This document shows, piece by piece, positions 1 to 12,610 of a stretch of DNA of 64,000 nt. Under the pieces are notes generated by a model, which worked only from the letters and a program-made list of their open reading frames with translations, was not told the DNA's origin and made no database searches. Within the stretch, counting starts at the first letter, position 1; each line of letters opens with the position of its first letter. The position numbers and the translations under genes are program-made. Origin of the DNA: Zanthoxylum bungeanum. Lineage: Eukaryota; Streptophyta; Magnoliopsida; Sapindales; Rutaceae. The DNA is taken from the NCBI GenBank assembly GCA_019454045.1, contig SKCR01025349.1, positions 186,001 to 250,000 of the forward strand. The letters are read 5' to 3'.

Positions 1-258
1 AGCTTTCTGAAGTTCGTCCGACATAGAGCCAAGCATTATGCAAACTGCTTGCTCATCATCATCGACGTGTTTCTTCCAAGCATCGAATGTATTTTGGTCA
101 GCATCTTCTGCGGGTTCAAGTGCAAATGGTCTTTCAAGAAAATATAAAATCTTTTATTGTCGTAAGACAATTTTAAGGTTTCTAAACCAGTCAATGTAGT
201 TGTCCCGTTTGAGCTTATGCTCATCAAGGATGGAACAAAGTGATACTCTGTTTGCCAT
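1..258 (-). pseudogene. Copia gag, N-terminal fragment (cut by window edge)
   Basis: The minus strand reads from an ATG at 256-258 into a typical plant Copia Gag start, with the motif DEHKLKRDNYIDWFRNLKIV. After an in-frame stop near 155 it continues as the region with FDAWKKHVDDDEQAVC and MLGSMSDELQ. Gag would package the element RNA into virus-like particles. The remainder lies left of the window. The LTR and leader are immediately upstream on the same strand (to the right). The stop shows that this copy is decayed. Confidence 0.8.
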
Positions 259-3200
259 TTGAATGTTTGTGAAATATTTTAACTCATCTGTTAAGAGAGA
301 ATGTTAAAATTAGGACTATGTTTTCATTAATGTTTCATAATAACATGGGCTTTTAATATTATGAATTTGCTCCCACTCAATTATTTTAAAACTTTAACCA
401 AATCGCATCAACCCCAATATGATGGATTTCTTGTGGGCAAGGATCCCATTATCATCATTTCATGACTCCGACTAGGGCCGGTCGTTATAAAATATGATAA
501 TTAGGTAGGTTCCCAACCAATTTATGATATAAATCATAATTCCTTGATCATTGGGTTGGGCAATCAAACATGTCATAGCTTATGCTAGTCCTTGTGGACA
601 CCCAATCTTTGCCACTAAGTTATAAGACCACGCTTAAGGTTCGCTGCGTCTTATGACTCAGAAAAGTCAAACCATTGTCAATAGTACGATTTAGGGACAA
701 ATTGGTATTGGTCAGTCTGGTAAAGCCTAGTCCTGCCAATACGGTTTAAGCCCTTTAGGTCTATACTTTACAATGGGAGGCAAATTTTAGACTTAAATTA
801 TTATTGAGGATTTTAGCAAGTTTAAGTGAATAACTGTCAAATGATTCCTCCATTGAAAATTCCCCGGAGGGATGGTGGAGTGAACTCTTTTAAATACCCT
901 TACCTCTTAGGCTCTTATCGCATTGGTGACAGGAATAAACAATAGATCCTCCAAATTAGTCCAACACTTTAAATATGCTTTAAGGTAAGCTTTAAGTAAA
1001 TGATTATCTAGATGTCTTCACAGCTTTCCCTTTTGGCTATAAAAAGGTAGTGAGTGAAGGAAGACACCAAATCATTATCTAACTCTAGTAATACCTTTGG
1101 TTAAATTAACTTTAGTTTGGAAAGTTTTATTAACGCTTTGGTCCCACCCCACTTGTATCTTTTATAATGTCTTTTATTATAAACAAGTGATTTATATTTA
1201 TTAGCCTTATAGGAAATAAATCTCTAAGTTCATCACGGAATAATTACTTAACTAAGGGATAAGCAATACACTCTCTATTTCTTAAAAAGTCTCTAGATGC
1301 TTGCACCCTAAAATAATCATGCCAATTCTAATCATACATAGAATCATCAAGCATATGAGTTTTAATATGTTGGAAATATTTTAGGCATTAAATAACTTTG
1401 ATTAATATTTAATTATGATATTGCATTTTATTTTATTCAAATAAATTTACTATTCACGTTTTTCTGCAGACGCGTGAACTTTAAATGCAATTTCACAATT
1501 CAAATCTTAACCAAATCATGCAAAACTTGTGCCAAAAATAATTTTCAGGGTGTAAGGTTTCCAATGAGCTTTTAAACACCCAATTTCGAGTTCAAATGAG
1601 TGAGAATAATCAAAACAAAAACGGCGCGCTGATATCACTGTTGAGAAGGGCCGCGAGTGCGCAGCGAAAAATAAAATTAAAATTATAAAGCCGCTTTCCC
1701 TTTGCCCAAGACCTTTTTTTTTTTATTATTCTACAAGCCTAGGCATGTTACTATATATTCTAAGCATAAAACTCATAAAACATGCAAAGAACATAAACCT
1801 AAACATGCTAACTATCATAAGAACTCTAATTAAAATAAAGAAAGAAAAAGACTTACTTGAACCGTAGACTCCTCCAGTCCTCCCTCCAATCTACAAGCTT
1901 TTCCCGAACTAAGCAAGCTTTTCCACGTTCCAAAGAGCCACCCAAGTGTGTGGCCTCCAAAGATGCACACACCAAAGCAAAACTCAACGGCAAGACTACG
2001 CCTTGAGAGCACGGGTATTTTGCCCTTGGTGCTAGCCTAGGCAAATACCTCAAAAACTTTTAACTCGAGATTCCTCTAGTCAATTAGACTTAAGGATCCT
2101 CAAAATCAGTGGCTTACTCTTAAAATTTTAAAGTTGCTCACTTATATAAACCCAAGATTGGAAAGGTTTGGTGCAAAAATTTGTGAAGAATTCTTTTGGG
2201 TTTATATAGTGCTCCAAAGACAACAAAATTAATTAAGAATCTGATGTGGGATAAAAGCCAATTAATCTTAGCCATTGGATCTTAATTTAATGGTTTAATG
2301 AGATTATAAAACCCTAATAACAGTTTAGGCCGAATTGGAATTCAAAACAAATAACAAAAAAAAAAAAAAATATATATATATATTTCACTATTCACGTAGT
2401 ACTATTCACATGAATAGTATTTTTTTTATTCCAATTCCCAAAGTGCCCCTATCGTCATTCACCAATCCCTAAGCCACTGTGGAACCTCATAAATGTTCTG
2501 TTCAATAATTAAACATATTGAACCATTTATGAACAATTCCTACAACAATCATATATGCTGTTAAATATGTATTGTACACTGTTAACCATTGATTTCGACT
2601 TTGTTGTGTGTGACCTTTTGGGTTCCCCTCAAGTTGGACATGAAATGAATCGTGATAATTTAATCGAACATAAATTATCATCTGATCAGATGGTCGTTCG
2701 ATTTCAATGACCAAGGTTGACATGTAGCAACATGCCAAGGCCCCCAAATGAGAAGAAAAGATATATATACCCATTTTGTATGCGATTTACATATGATACG
2801 GTCTGTCGCCTCACTGTATCCCCACCTATTGACCTAGGGTACGGAAAGTGTCTACCCATATGGTCAAAGGTATGATGTTGATAGTGTCATGAATCGTGCT
2901 AACTCAAGAATCTCACATGATTTTTCCGATGTGGCCACAGTCTCGAGCACTGATCACACATATCAACCCGTGAACTGGAATACTACTCTTATAAGAAAAT
3001 CTTATCCGAGAGAGTGGCGATTCTCTTTTGTATCTTTACAAACTTCATGTGTTTCAACAAATGACTCAATCATACCCTTATGACCGGATCTTTTGAACCG
3101 GGGAAGGAGAATGTCAAAGTTATTTGATCCACACATAAGATTGTAAAGACCTCAAATCTAAGGACTAGTCATATAATCGATACATGAAAGTTCTCACAGA

Positions 3201-3605
3201 CACATGGGATAAACACTCCATATGAAAACTTTCGGCGGTTAGTTCGATGGACACAAGCAACTCATGCATCCATGTGATACACCAAGAGGACGGATCTCCG
3301 CTAGTAGCCTATGAGATCGCCTACCCCACTTAAAGGCGGATCATATCATCATGCTAGTCTCTCCGCTTTGTGAACGCCCAAATTATTCACAAAACTATGA
3401 CTATGAACATTTAAGAGTAATGATTCTCATAAGGCGTGGAAGCCATTGTCTTATTACTCCAAGGGCTTTATTACAGTGTTGATGATTCATATAAGTTATG
3501 TAAGACACGTATAATAAAGATTGCCATTTTATTAATTAATGAAAATATTACAATACATGTACATATAACCCATCCACAAGTTGGGTATAGGGCATATCCC
3601 TAACA
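259..3605 (-). mobile_element. Copia 5' LTR plus leader (minus-strand element)
   Basis: The right border is sharp. On the minus strand the LTR begins TGTTAGGGATATGCCC at 3605, a common start for plant Copia LTRs, and gag begins at 258. The 3.3 kb between therefore hold the 5' LTR and untranslated leader. I could not place the inner LTR edge, because no TGGTATCAGAGC-type primer site is readable. No gene is visible inside; an (AT)n tract lies near 2370. The outer flank is CCCAC at 3606-3610; its partner lies outside the window. Confidence 0.6.
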
Positions 3606-3977
3606 CCCACTCCTAGTTTCTTGTTTTGCAGGTTTATCGGAGGACGAGTTTGATAGGACGGATACTGATGGCAGTTATTAGGATGTTCGGTCCACCAGGT
3701 CCAGTCAGAGTATAGTTCAGTCAGAGATAAAGTAAAGTTGTATGCATATGTTGTTATTAGTCGTTGTATATGCTTAAGATGTCCATCGGTAAAATAAAAG
3801 GTCATCGTGTATATGGTTATGATTATTAAAGTATATTTTATGTTGATGAGTTGCGCAAAGGTCCCTATGCATGAGTTGTACTTGAGATTTACTAGTATTG
3901 ATGATCACATTGACAGGATTATGGGATAGTATGGCCTATTTCCTGCTGGTAACATCTCCCGAATTGAGAATGTAACA
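3606..3977 (+). mobile_element. Chromovirus-type Gypsy 5' LTR tail
   Basis: An LTR end reading ...GAATGTAACA is followed at 3982 by TGGTATCAGAGC, the usual initiator-Met tRNA primer site. The left part of this LTR is interrupted by the Copia LTR that ends at 3605. No coding sequence of the element is recognisable after about 4170, so it is a fragment. Confidence 0.55.
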
Positions 3978-3981
3978 AAGA

Positions 3982-3993
3982 TGGTATCAGAGC
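3982..3993 (+). other. Primer-binding site (tRNA iMet type)
   Basis: TGGTATCAGAGC is complementary to the 3' end of initiator-methionine tRNA. It lies four bases after an LTR-like ...TAACA end, the expected position for priming minus-strand DNA synthesis. Confidence 0.75.
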
Positions 3994-4580
3994 ATGGTCT
4001 ATGGAGTCAGTGACTGCAGTAGGTAGAGTGTTGGGGTCTTGTATACGTAATATTCCTGGGATACTAGTATATAAGTTACTATAGGCACTGCATTTTTGCA
4101 TAAAGCCCGATGATGAGACTCGTTTGAAGGCACTACCCGATAAGTTACGGAAGTCGCTGGAAACAGACGTCGGAAGGGAAAATTCAAAAAATATTAATAC
4201 ATTATCAAAATTTAATTCTTTTGATTAGCCTCAGATTCGCCCGATTAATCTCTATTTTAAAATTTTAGCCTCGGCCCAAAGCCTTCGCAACCCATCCAAA
4301 GCCCATTTCGCCCAAAGCCCAATCCAAAAATAATTAAATCATATTTAACACATGTCACAAATTAAATTAAAACCAATCAAATCAAAATAAATCTCATTCC
4401 TAAATTAAATCAAATCCCCTTCCTAATTTAAATAAATCACCCACCAAATTAAAGAAATTCCCCCACCAAAAATACAAATATTCTTTCCTTAAAACAAACT
4501 AATTAAATGCATCCCTCATTATTGCATGATTTTTATTTCCTTGTTTTAAAATCCCATGCAAGGAAAACCTAGCTCACCAT

Positions 4581-4590
4581 TATAAAAAGA
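4581..4590 (+). promoter_or_regulatory. LTR TATA box
   Basis: TATAAAAAGA is followed after about 30 bases by a pyrimidine-rich leader (4615-4760, many CTCT/CACA runs). It is the likely core promoter of the long LTR at 4180-7930. Confidence 0.45.
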
Positions 4591-5904
4591 GACCTAAACC
4601 AACCCTAATCCTCCTTGGCTTCTCACTCCTCACGGCTCTACACACATACAAGTCTCTCTCTCACATCTCTCACGACAAAACACAAACAAAAGAGATAAAC
4701 CTTAAAACACTCTTCTCAACTCACACAGTCTTCTCTCTTCACAACCTCTCTCCTTTCATGTCCCCACTCAGCCGACACATACACAGCCAACAGCAGAGTA
4801 ATAAAACCTCACTAAAAATACCACTCGGCAAGACACAAACACACAGCCTCACAAACTGCCCTCACGGACCAAATCAACAACACTCGGTTCTCTCTCATTT
4901 CAACAGACATTCACGGCTTCTCTCTTCACCCACGCACTGCCAACAAACGCCAAAACACACACACACGTCAAAATACACACACAGCAAACCATAAATAATA
5001 GCCTTTCACCGGTAAAATAAACAACAAAAAGACAGCCCCTACCGAGTAATTAAGCAACAAAGCCTGCCCTCATCACCGACTCACACACACAAAATTCAAT
5101 TGTCCACTTGCCCACTAAACCGAATCAACATCATCCCATCACTAAACAACAAAACAAACAGCTCTAACCTTCAAAACCGAGAAGCCAAACAGTGAGCAAA
5201 CAGCCCTCTGAAGCTGAGACAAACCAGTCCAGAAATCAGTCCAAAACACAGTCCCAAGATCACTCAAAATAGTAAGCCAAAATCGCAGAAAAATAGAGAA
5301 GAAAATAGAGAAACAGCAGCCCAAAATAGTGGAAACAGTGAACCAGAAAAGTGACGAAGCTTTAACTCTTCCGGCGACGGTGTAACGCACTTCCGAGAAG
5401 CAACTTAAAAGGTAAGACCTGAGGGCACCCTTTATTATATTTTATTTTGTTATCCCGGACACGGCACGCTTGGTTGGACGTGGAATACGTCCAAACCGGG
5501 CATGCGAAGTCCTACATTAAAAACGGCCAAACTATTGGTAACATCTTTCTTTAATATTACGTATTTATCTTTATTCCTATTTTTCGCACTTAGCTTACTA
5601 TTTATCGCTTCCGTTATTTATTGTTGTTTCATCACATACATTATCATATTTCATGTATACATTGAGTTAATGATTGCGTTATATTAAATGGTCAGTGCTA
5701 TCTCTCGCGGTATATCGGATGGAAACCCAGACGTAAATTCTGTAGCCGAATTCGAATGGACGGTAGTACGGTCTGTACTTGGGATACAACTCCACGTACC
5801 GTTTGAGAAACTTTCAAGCTCGTGTTTCATTTTATGATTTAAATTTATGTTTATTGTTCCGCTATTTATTTTCTATGCATTGTTTCTTCGTTTATGCATT
5901 GTAA

Positions 5905-7280
5905 TCTAGTGCGCATGGGCTAATTACGTTGGTTTAAAGGTCCTCCATTTGAGGGAAATGCCTAAGGGCTACCTTTACCACAATATTTTGCCGCGCCTTT
6001 TATTATTCAATTATTTACCTTCCGCATGTTATTGCTTTGTTTACTCTTGTATTGCTATCTAGTGCGCATGGGCTAATCACGTGGGTTAAAGGTCCTCTAT
6101 TCGAGGGAAATGCCTAAAGGCTACCTTTACCATGATGTTTTGCCGCGCCGGACGAAGTACGTTTGATTGAATGTGAGATATGTTCAATCGGGCATACGAG
6201 GTCCCATATTATTACTTTGTTTATGCATGTATTGATACTTGATGCGCATGGGCTAATCATGTGAGGGAAAGGTCCTCTATTCGAGGGAAATGCATAAAGG
6301 CTACCTTTACCACGATGTTTTGCCATGCCAGACGAAGTACGTTTGATTGAACGTGAGATACGTTCAATCAGGCATACGAGGTCCCAGATTATTTATTTGT
6401 TTATTCATACATTGATAATCTTGATGCGCATGGGCTAATCATGTGGGGTAAAGGTCCTCTATTCGAGGTAAATGCCTAAAGGCTACCTATACCATGATGT
6501 TTTGCCGCGCCTTTTTCATTATTCCGTTATTTACCTTTTGCATATCATTACTTTGCTTATTCATGCATTGTTACTTAATGCGCATGGGCTAATCACATGG
6601 CTTAAAGGTCCCCCATTTGAGGGAAAAGGCCAAAAGACTACCTTGACCACGATGTTTTACCGCGCAGGATGAAGTATGCTTGATTGCATGTGAAATACAT
6701 TCAGTCGGGCATACGAAGTCCCATATAGATGTTGGCCTTGGTCGCATCTCTTTTATTGTCTTGTTATTTACCTTTCTTGGTTGTTATGTTTTCATTCTTC
6801 ACTTTGCATTCATGTTGCATTAATACTTGAGTGTTGCCTTTTGTGGTATATCGGATGGAATCCCAGACATAAATTATGTAACTGAATCCGAATGGACGGT
6901 AGTACGGTCTGTACTTCATGCATTGTTACTTAATGCGCATGGGCTAATCACATGGCTAAAGGTCCCCCATTTGAGGGAAAAAGCCAAAAGACTACCTTGA
7001 CCACGATGTTTTACCGCGCAGGATGCAGTATGAAGTATGCTGATTGCATGTGAAATACATTCAGTCGGGCATATGAAGTCCCATATAGATGTTGGCCTTG
7101 GTCGCATCTCTTTTATTGTCTTGTTATTTACCTTTCTTGGTTGTTATGTTTTCATTCTTCACTTTGCATTCATGTTGCATCAATACTTGAGTGTTGCCTT
7201 TTGTGGTATATCGGATGGAAACCCAGACATAAATTCCGTAACCGAATCTGAATGGACGGTAGTGCGGTCTGTACTTGGGA
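5905..7280 (+). repeat. Imperfect tandem repeats inside the Tat-like LTR
   Basis: A 150-180 bp unit recurs with starts near 5911, 6062, 6241, 6425, 6579 and 6932. Each copy contains GCGCATGGGCTAATCA, then AAAGGTCC, then a conserved stretch ending CGATGTTTTGCCGCGC. On top of this, 6561-6915 is duplicated almost exactly as 6916-7270 (355 bp period). Some units also carry a stretch like the one at 5460-5520 (CGGGCATACGAAGTCC). Confidence 0.8.
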
Positions 7281-7349
7281 TACAACTCCACGTACCGCTT
7301 GAGAAGTACTCACACACATATTTACGTCATTTTAAATACCATTTTGGTA

Positions 7350-7545
7350 ACCTCGTTCGAACGCGTTATCAAACGCTACACGAACGCATGCATTCTGCCT
7401 CAGTCCGTTCGAACGTGTTTCCGGACGCTATACGAACGTGCACATTCTGTCTCACTTTTGTTCGAACTCGTTTCAAAACGCTCCACGAACGCATGCATTC
7501 TGTTTACCGTTCGAACATGTTTCCGAACATTGGACGAACGCACAT
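7350..7545 (+). repeat. Four tandem copies built on a GTTCGAAC palindrome
   Basis: Units of about 50-55 bp each contain GTTCGAAC, a TTTC-like spacer, ACGCT, and then ACGAACGCATGCATTCTG or a near variant. The start of each unit is self-complementary (CGTTCGAACG). Confidence 0.7.
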
Positions 7546-7930
7546 GCAGTACACACATTTCTTTTCATCACATTTCATGCATGTTTGCTTCTTTGGCCAT
7601 TTCTTTTGCATTATGTACCTAATTACCCGTTTTTATTATTATTGCTTTTACAGTTATTATTTTTTTTGCATCTTTCGCACTTCTTAGCTTAATATGTCTA
7701 TGGGATTATGCATTTCTCTTCTTTTTTTATTTATTTACGTTTATGGGTGTGCAATCATGTGTGTTGATTACATTATCTTGCATGTGTTGCATAAGACTTG
7801 GTTATACTGTCGCATAAATCTTTTCATTACAATTGGCATAAGTAAGGGACCATTCTGAACCCAATGGTTTTGAGGTCTTCCCTTGCGAGGGGTGAGTGCG
7901 GCCTTAAATTATTTCCCAGTTCACACTGGG

Positions 7931-7945
7931 TGGCGACTCCATTTT
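7931..7945 (+). other. Tat-lineage primer-binding site
   Basis: TGGCGACTCCATTTT follows an LTR end that itself reads CCCAGTTCACACTGGG. TGGCGACTCCA at this position is characteristic of Tat/Ogre Gypsy elements. The internal region continues only to about 8150 before unrelated AT-rich DNA begins, so the element is truncated. Confidence 0.6.
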
Positions 7946-8300
7946 ATTCTCCGTTTTAGTCCCTTGCGGGCTACTCCGTACTCCCGACCGGGCTCCCGTT
8001 GAGAGAAGATGATGCCCCAAGAACTTTCGAAGATTCACCCTAGAGGATGGAAGATTTCGGCTAATACAGAAGGGAGAAATGAATTTTTGTTTTGTATTAG
8101 TTTTTTTAGGTTCCATGGATTATGCCATTTTTGTAATTGATTTTAAAATAAAGGTTAATTTAAGTAATTAATTATAGAAAGTGTAGTCGAATGGTATTTG
8201 ATTTAAACTTTAACATCATGCCTAAACAGGTTAATAGTTCAAATCTAGAGTGGTGCAATCCATGAAATTAATTTTAATTATTACTATTACCGTAATATTA
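7946..8300. other. Truncated Tat leader, then AT-rich spacer
   Basis: Sequence up to about 8150 looks like leader after the primer site. From 8150 to 8300 it is AT-rich with no gene seen. Confidence 0.4.
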
Positions 8301-9486
8301 TGGGGTGTATTCAATTGAGATTTTAAAAGATTGTTTATGGATAAATAAGTCAAGTGGATTTTAAAAGAGTATTTAAGAATGTAATGACTTCTAAGATTTT
8401 GTTACGGTTTTTTTAATCAGGATTTTTTACTTATTGGATTTTAAAAGATTTATATCATAAGAATTTAAAAGATTTGAAATGACCACATATAATTTTTTTT
8501 TTTTACTTTTATGATGCTAACCAACCAACTTTTTAATCGGATTATGGGTGATGTCTATCTAATTCAATAAGACATTCTTTTCTTGGGTCATTCTCGTCCT
8601 GATCACCCCTCCACTGAATTAACAATGCTGTAATTTCTAATTTCTATCATGGTTAGGTAGGGATGCCTCAACCATTACAACTTTATTTTCTTTACAAGCT
8701 ATATTGGCGGTAATATTTCCTGGACTTAAGCAATCTATCAATATTTTACTAACAGTGTAGATAACTTTACTAACGAAAATGCTTAATTATCTCAGATTAT
8801 TTTATGAGTTTCTGTGACATAATGTCATGTCTCTGACCTAGGAATAAATGATAACACCTCGACATCAATGATCTTAATAATTGATAAATATTTTTCCCTC
8901 AAATTTGGGTATTTTTTTTAAAAAAAATACAAGTAAAAAATTTGCGATTAAACGAGGAAAAAATCATTGTTGTGCTAAATTCTCTTTGTACATTATCATC
9001 TATCTGATTGAAGAAGTTCCGCTGGTCTCAAAGAAAATCTAGGAAATTATCTTTAAATGTGATAGAATTTTCCTCCTCGAAAAAGAAATTACTAATAAGC
9101 AAGTAACTTGTTCACGGAGAGATAACATATATGTTCATCTTCTGTTTTCTAACAGTCAAAAAAATCATATGTAAAAAGTCTCATGGGTTAGGAAAGGATT
9201 TTTTATAGAGTTTCATATTTATAATTCTCACTAAAAAGTCCCACACAATCACACATATAAAAAAATCATTCAAAATAATTATGTTTTTCAATACCATAAG
9301 ACTTTTTATTACTTGTTTTAAATCCTGATTGAATATCACTAGATTTTGATACACTCTTTAAAAAATCCTAATAGTCTTAATGTAATACCACAAGACTTTT
9401 TAGATTATTTAAAAATCTAAATTGAATACCACAAAACTTATTTAACCCAAAAAAGTGTTTTAAAATCTCAATTGAATATACCCCCC
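8301..9486. mobile_element. PIF/Harbinger-like non-autonomous element
   Basis: The ends are inverted copies: left GGGGTGTATTCAATTGAG, right (reverse complement) GGGGGGTATATTCAATTG. Sub-terminal blocks are also repeated on both sides (ATTCAAT...GATTTTAAA; TAATCAGGATTTTTTAC on the left against a CAATCAGGATTTAAAAC counterpart on the right). The flanks read TTA at 8298-8300 and 9487-9489, which fits a 3-bp PIF/Harbinger duplication. No transposase is visible in the 1.2 kb body, so it is mobilised in trans if at all. Confidence 0.6.
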
Positions 9487-9489
9487 TTA

Positions 9490-9648
9490 GAGATTTCTGA
9501 CACTAAATTTACTAATATCATAGTGTAAGTAATCTCTAATATATTTTTTTTTTTAAAAAGGAAAATTGTGCTTTTATCTCACTTTATTGATATTTTTTGA
9601 AAAGTGTCACTAAAAAATTGTCAGTAAAGCTCATTCTTGCGTAGTGAC
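9490..9648. mobile_element. CACTA element terminus (right end)
   Basis: The sequence ends CATTCTTGCGTAGTG at 9648, the reverse complement of a CACTACGCAAGAATG terminal repeat. Sub-terminal motifs such as AGTGTCACTAAAAAATTG precede it. The partner left end was not found; the Harbinger-like element at 8301-9486 sits beside it and may interrupt it. Confidence 0.4.
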
Positions 9649-9659
9649 TTATGTTTTGA

Positions 9660-10796
9660 AAGTCGTTGGACAACGTCATCGATAGCCTTTGAAAACTCAC
9701 CACACCACATGAAAATAATCCATTAGCGTCACTAAACTTAAATGCTATAAGAGGTCAACGTCGACGCTAATTGTTTTGGCGTCGAAATATGACGACATGA
9801 GAAATAGATTATAAAGGCTCGTTTAGAAAAGGTTTTAGCGACGTTGTAGAGTATGTGATGCTAAAATATTTTTTTGCATCGTCAATCGTCATCGTTGAAC
9901 CCAGTATTAGACAACACGTAAATTTGAACCTTCCGCATCGATAAGCCATGACGACGCTAAGATCGTTGACTTTTAGTGACACCAATATGAACAACTATTA
10001 TAGTCGACACCAAATTCAGAGGTGTCGAAGCTAAATATTTTTAATATTTTTAACAATTAAACATAATAAATGTATATATATATATATATATATATGTAAT
10101 TATCAGTAATTACATTTAAAATATTTTATTCCAAAAATTAAAATTAAAATTATTATTATATATAATAAAATTTTATTATATACAAACGTTTTATTACATT
10201 AAATAAAAAAATCATGCAGGACGATCGGTTAGGATCGGTGGTGCATCTTTCGGGCCTGGAGGAATTGTGAAGGTCGATCCTCCAACACTGCTCTGAGCGA
10301 GCGATCTCTCCATAAGAGCCCGCAAGCTTGTCATTTCCCGATCGTGCTTGTCCTTCTGCATTCCCAATATATCTTGAGTCTCCTTCAACTGCTCCCTCAA
10401 GACAGTGACTCTCTCTGATGAGCTGGACAATCAAGAAGTAGATTTTGCCACATTTCACAGAGTGCCAAAGCAGACGTTGTAAGAGGTGTGTTTGGAACAA
10501 TTGACGCGAAAGTTCCTCATCATCCAAAGGCGATTTGCCCTGCGTAAGGTCATTTGTGTCTCGATACTACCAATGCGTCCTATATTTTTAAGATATGTAT
10601 TAGTGGATAATACTGAAATTTTACATAATTTATGTAATTAAACACTTACGTAGCACTCTCAGGTGGCATCGTTCACCAACCCTTTATTTGGAGTGTTGTG
10701 GATGTGCTGGAAAAATTTCGGCATCGGGAGGGGCCACAGCACCTCTCCCGTGCTGCTTTGGTGCAGGCGAAAAATATTAATTAGTAATTAAATGTT
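9660..10796 (-). mobile_element. CACTA (En/Spm-like) remnant, left part
   Basis: 9700-10060 is full of short sub-terminal repeats of the form GCGACGCTAAA / AGCGACGTTGTAG, a hallmark of CACTA ends. It is followed on the minus strand by a transposase C-terminal relic. The same repeat type reappears at 17860-18260, so the Copia element at 10802-17566 probably landed inside one CACTA element. A (TA)n microsatellite lies at 10074-10094. The terminal CACTA bases were not found on either side. Confidence 0.5.
10212..10770 (-). pseudogene. CACTA transposase C-terminal relic
   Basis: The frame at 10212-10430 encodes a coiled-coil-like stretch (SERVTVLREQLKETQDIL...MTSLRALMERSL) followed by a Pro-rich tail. 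This is the usual C-terminal layout of plant En/Spm transposases. Upstream, at 10650-10720, there is another exon-like piece with PKFFQHIHNTPNKGLVNDAT, similar to the segment preceding that coiled coil in the family. Frameshifts and stops separate the parts, and the catalytic part is absent. Confidence 0.5.
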
Positions 10797-10801
10797 GTTA
10801 A

Positions 10802-11808
10802 TATTACAACTTATTTGTTTACTGTGTTCTTACAACGGACTTTGAACAGACAGTAAACTGAACAAAAGTACAATTAACAAAAGTGATACAGTAATCAACA
10901 ATACAAATAAAATAGAAGACAATGCAGGCAGTGAGTTGAGAATAAGGCACGGATCAGCAACAGGAAGAATTCCGAGGCTTGTTGATGTGGCAACAATCTC
11001 CTTAAAACAAATTCGTCCCCTACCGATCGGTGCAGTAGAGCGCGAGACGTCTGTTTCCCAGGATGCAACGGAAAAATAGACGAAATTGGGCACCACCAAG
11101 TCCGACTTCAACGAACAACTGAAGTGCTTGAACTCTCTCTCAAAAGATTTTCGTAATAACAATTTTCTCTTGTGTGTAATGTATGTAATTCTAAAAAACG
11201 AAAACACTACTATATATAAAAGAAAATAACATGCCAATTAAGTTTCATCAATGAGAGGCTTTACACTTGTTGTAACCATCAAGTTGATTAATGTCATTAA
11301 TCTCAAATTGTAACCACAAAGTTGATTAATTGTCATTGATTCAACTGTTATGGAACATAAAAAGGCTTGGAAAAAATAAAGAGACATCCAAAAATTGGCT
11401 GGGCCAGGCCCGCTCAATTTGGTCCGGCATTCGTGTACGCAGGACACGCGAGCCAAGCTTGATTCGGATTTGATTTGCACCCCCCCCCCCCCCCCCCCGC
11501 GCACGTAGAGAGAGCCTCTATCCTTATAACTCTTACCCATCTACATATGAGCAATCATATATAAGCATAATATTCACTCTATAGCTTTCCATATGGGACA
11601 AGCTTACTTCTTTATTTTCCAACACCAATGGGTGAACTTTGAGCAACAATTTCTCATTCACCCAAGCACCATTTTAAGCATATGAATATACCATTTCGAA
11701 GTACTCACGGAGGAGTATCCGAATCATTCAATAACAACCACTAACACGAAGTGGACCATGCTTAAAATTGAGCCTCAAAATGCTTACTCATAAGCATTTT
11801 TTCCAACA
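10802..11808 (-). repeat. 3' LTR of the Copia element
   Basis: 1007 bp, matching 16563-17566 along its length. It contains a C19 homopolymer (11480-11498). A perfect 10-bp stem with a 4-nt loop (AAAATGCTTA / TAAGCATTTT, 11777-11800) lies close to the TG end. Confidence 0.9.
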
Positions 11809-11820
11809 ATCCCCCACATG
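11809..11820 (-). other. Polypurine tract
   Basis: The minus strand reads CATGTGGGGGAT directly before the 3' LTR, the expected plus-strand primer of a Copia element. Confidence 0.7.
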
Positions 11821-12418
11821 AATGAAATTGGCGAAAAACGTCGAATAAAATTATTTTATAAAACATTTTATTTTGACCTAGAAGAGTTCAACGGTTCAAC
11901 ACCTGCATAGGATAGGTAGGCCTCAGCCTTTGAACCTTCCCTTGTGAAAATATATCTCATTTACTGGCTGACAGTGGACGCGATGTCATTGAACTGTACT
12001 GCGTTCGTTCATGTAAATGGAGAATATATATCACACAGATATTTTACCTAACACATCTGAGTTCTCATTATTATGTTCATTTTGGCCATGAACATCAACC
12101 TGGTTCTGCAAGAGTTTCTAAGAATTGAGCCCCATACAATTCCCTTTGAAGCGGCCCCACTTCTCTCTCACATAGGTGATTTCTTATTTAAGAGCATCTC
12201 GTAATACTCTGCTCGGATTCCCGACGCATAAGAATCATTAAAAGCCTTTGCTTAACCTCAATCCATACGAGCATCACTATTTCATTTCACCATAGGAATG
12301 GACTAGAGGGTAAACCCCCCACAGTGAACCAATTATGTTTTACGAGTAGGTTGTCCCATTGAACCTAGATCTTGGGATCTCCAGTCAACAAGGTTGGGTT
12401 GTCCTTCGTAATAAACAT

Positions 12419-12569
12419 TTATCTAATGGGCTTTAGTCCCATTCCCCTCGATGATTTCACAACCAACTCTCTATTTAACCCTTTGGTTAGCGGATCCGCA
12501 ATGTTATCCTTTGACTTTACATAGTCAATCGAAATAACTCCAGTAGAGAGTAACTGTCTAACGGTATTG

Positions 12570-12610
<41 letters not shown>

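Larger units (their letters stand above)
4180..7930 (+). mobile_element. Long Tat/Ogre-like Gypsy LTR
   Basis: This 3.7 kb non-coding block ends directly at TGGCGACTCC (7931), the kind of primer site used by plant Tat-lineage Gypsy elements. It has a TATA box at 4581 followed by a CT/CA-rich leader, then several families of internal repeats, all typical of very long Tat LTRs. The left edge is approximate because no clear TG start was found. Open frames here (for example 7037-7687) run across repeats and have no recognisable protein. Confidence 0.5.

Noticed and set aside
4758..5390. Ser/His/Thr-rich frames after the TATA box at 4581
   Set aside because: They are CA/CT-rich leader sequence without codon structure or domains.
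7037..7687. 216-codon open frame in the Tat-like LTR
   Set aside because: It runs across the 355-bp duplication and the GTTCGAAC repeats, has low-complexity hydrophobic content and no recognisable domain; most likely a by-product of repeats.
8150..8270. Possible SINE with a B-box-like GGTTAATAGTTCAAATC
   Set aside because: The A box is poor and there is no tail or flanking duplication.
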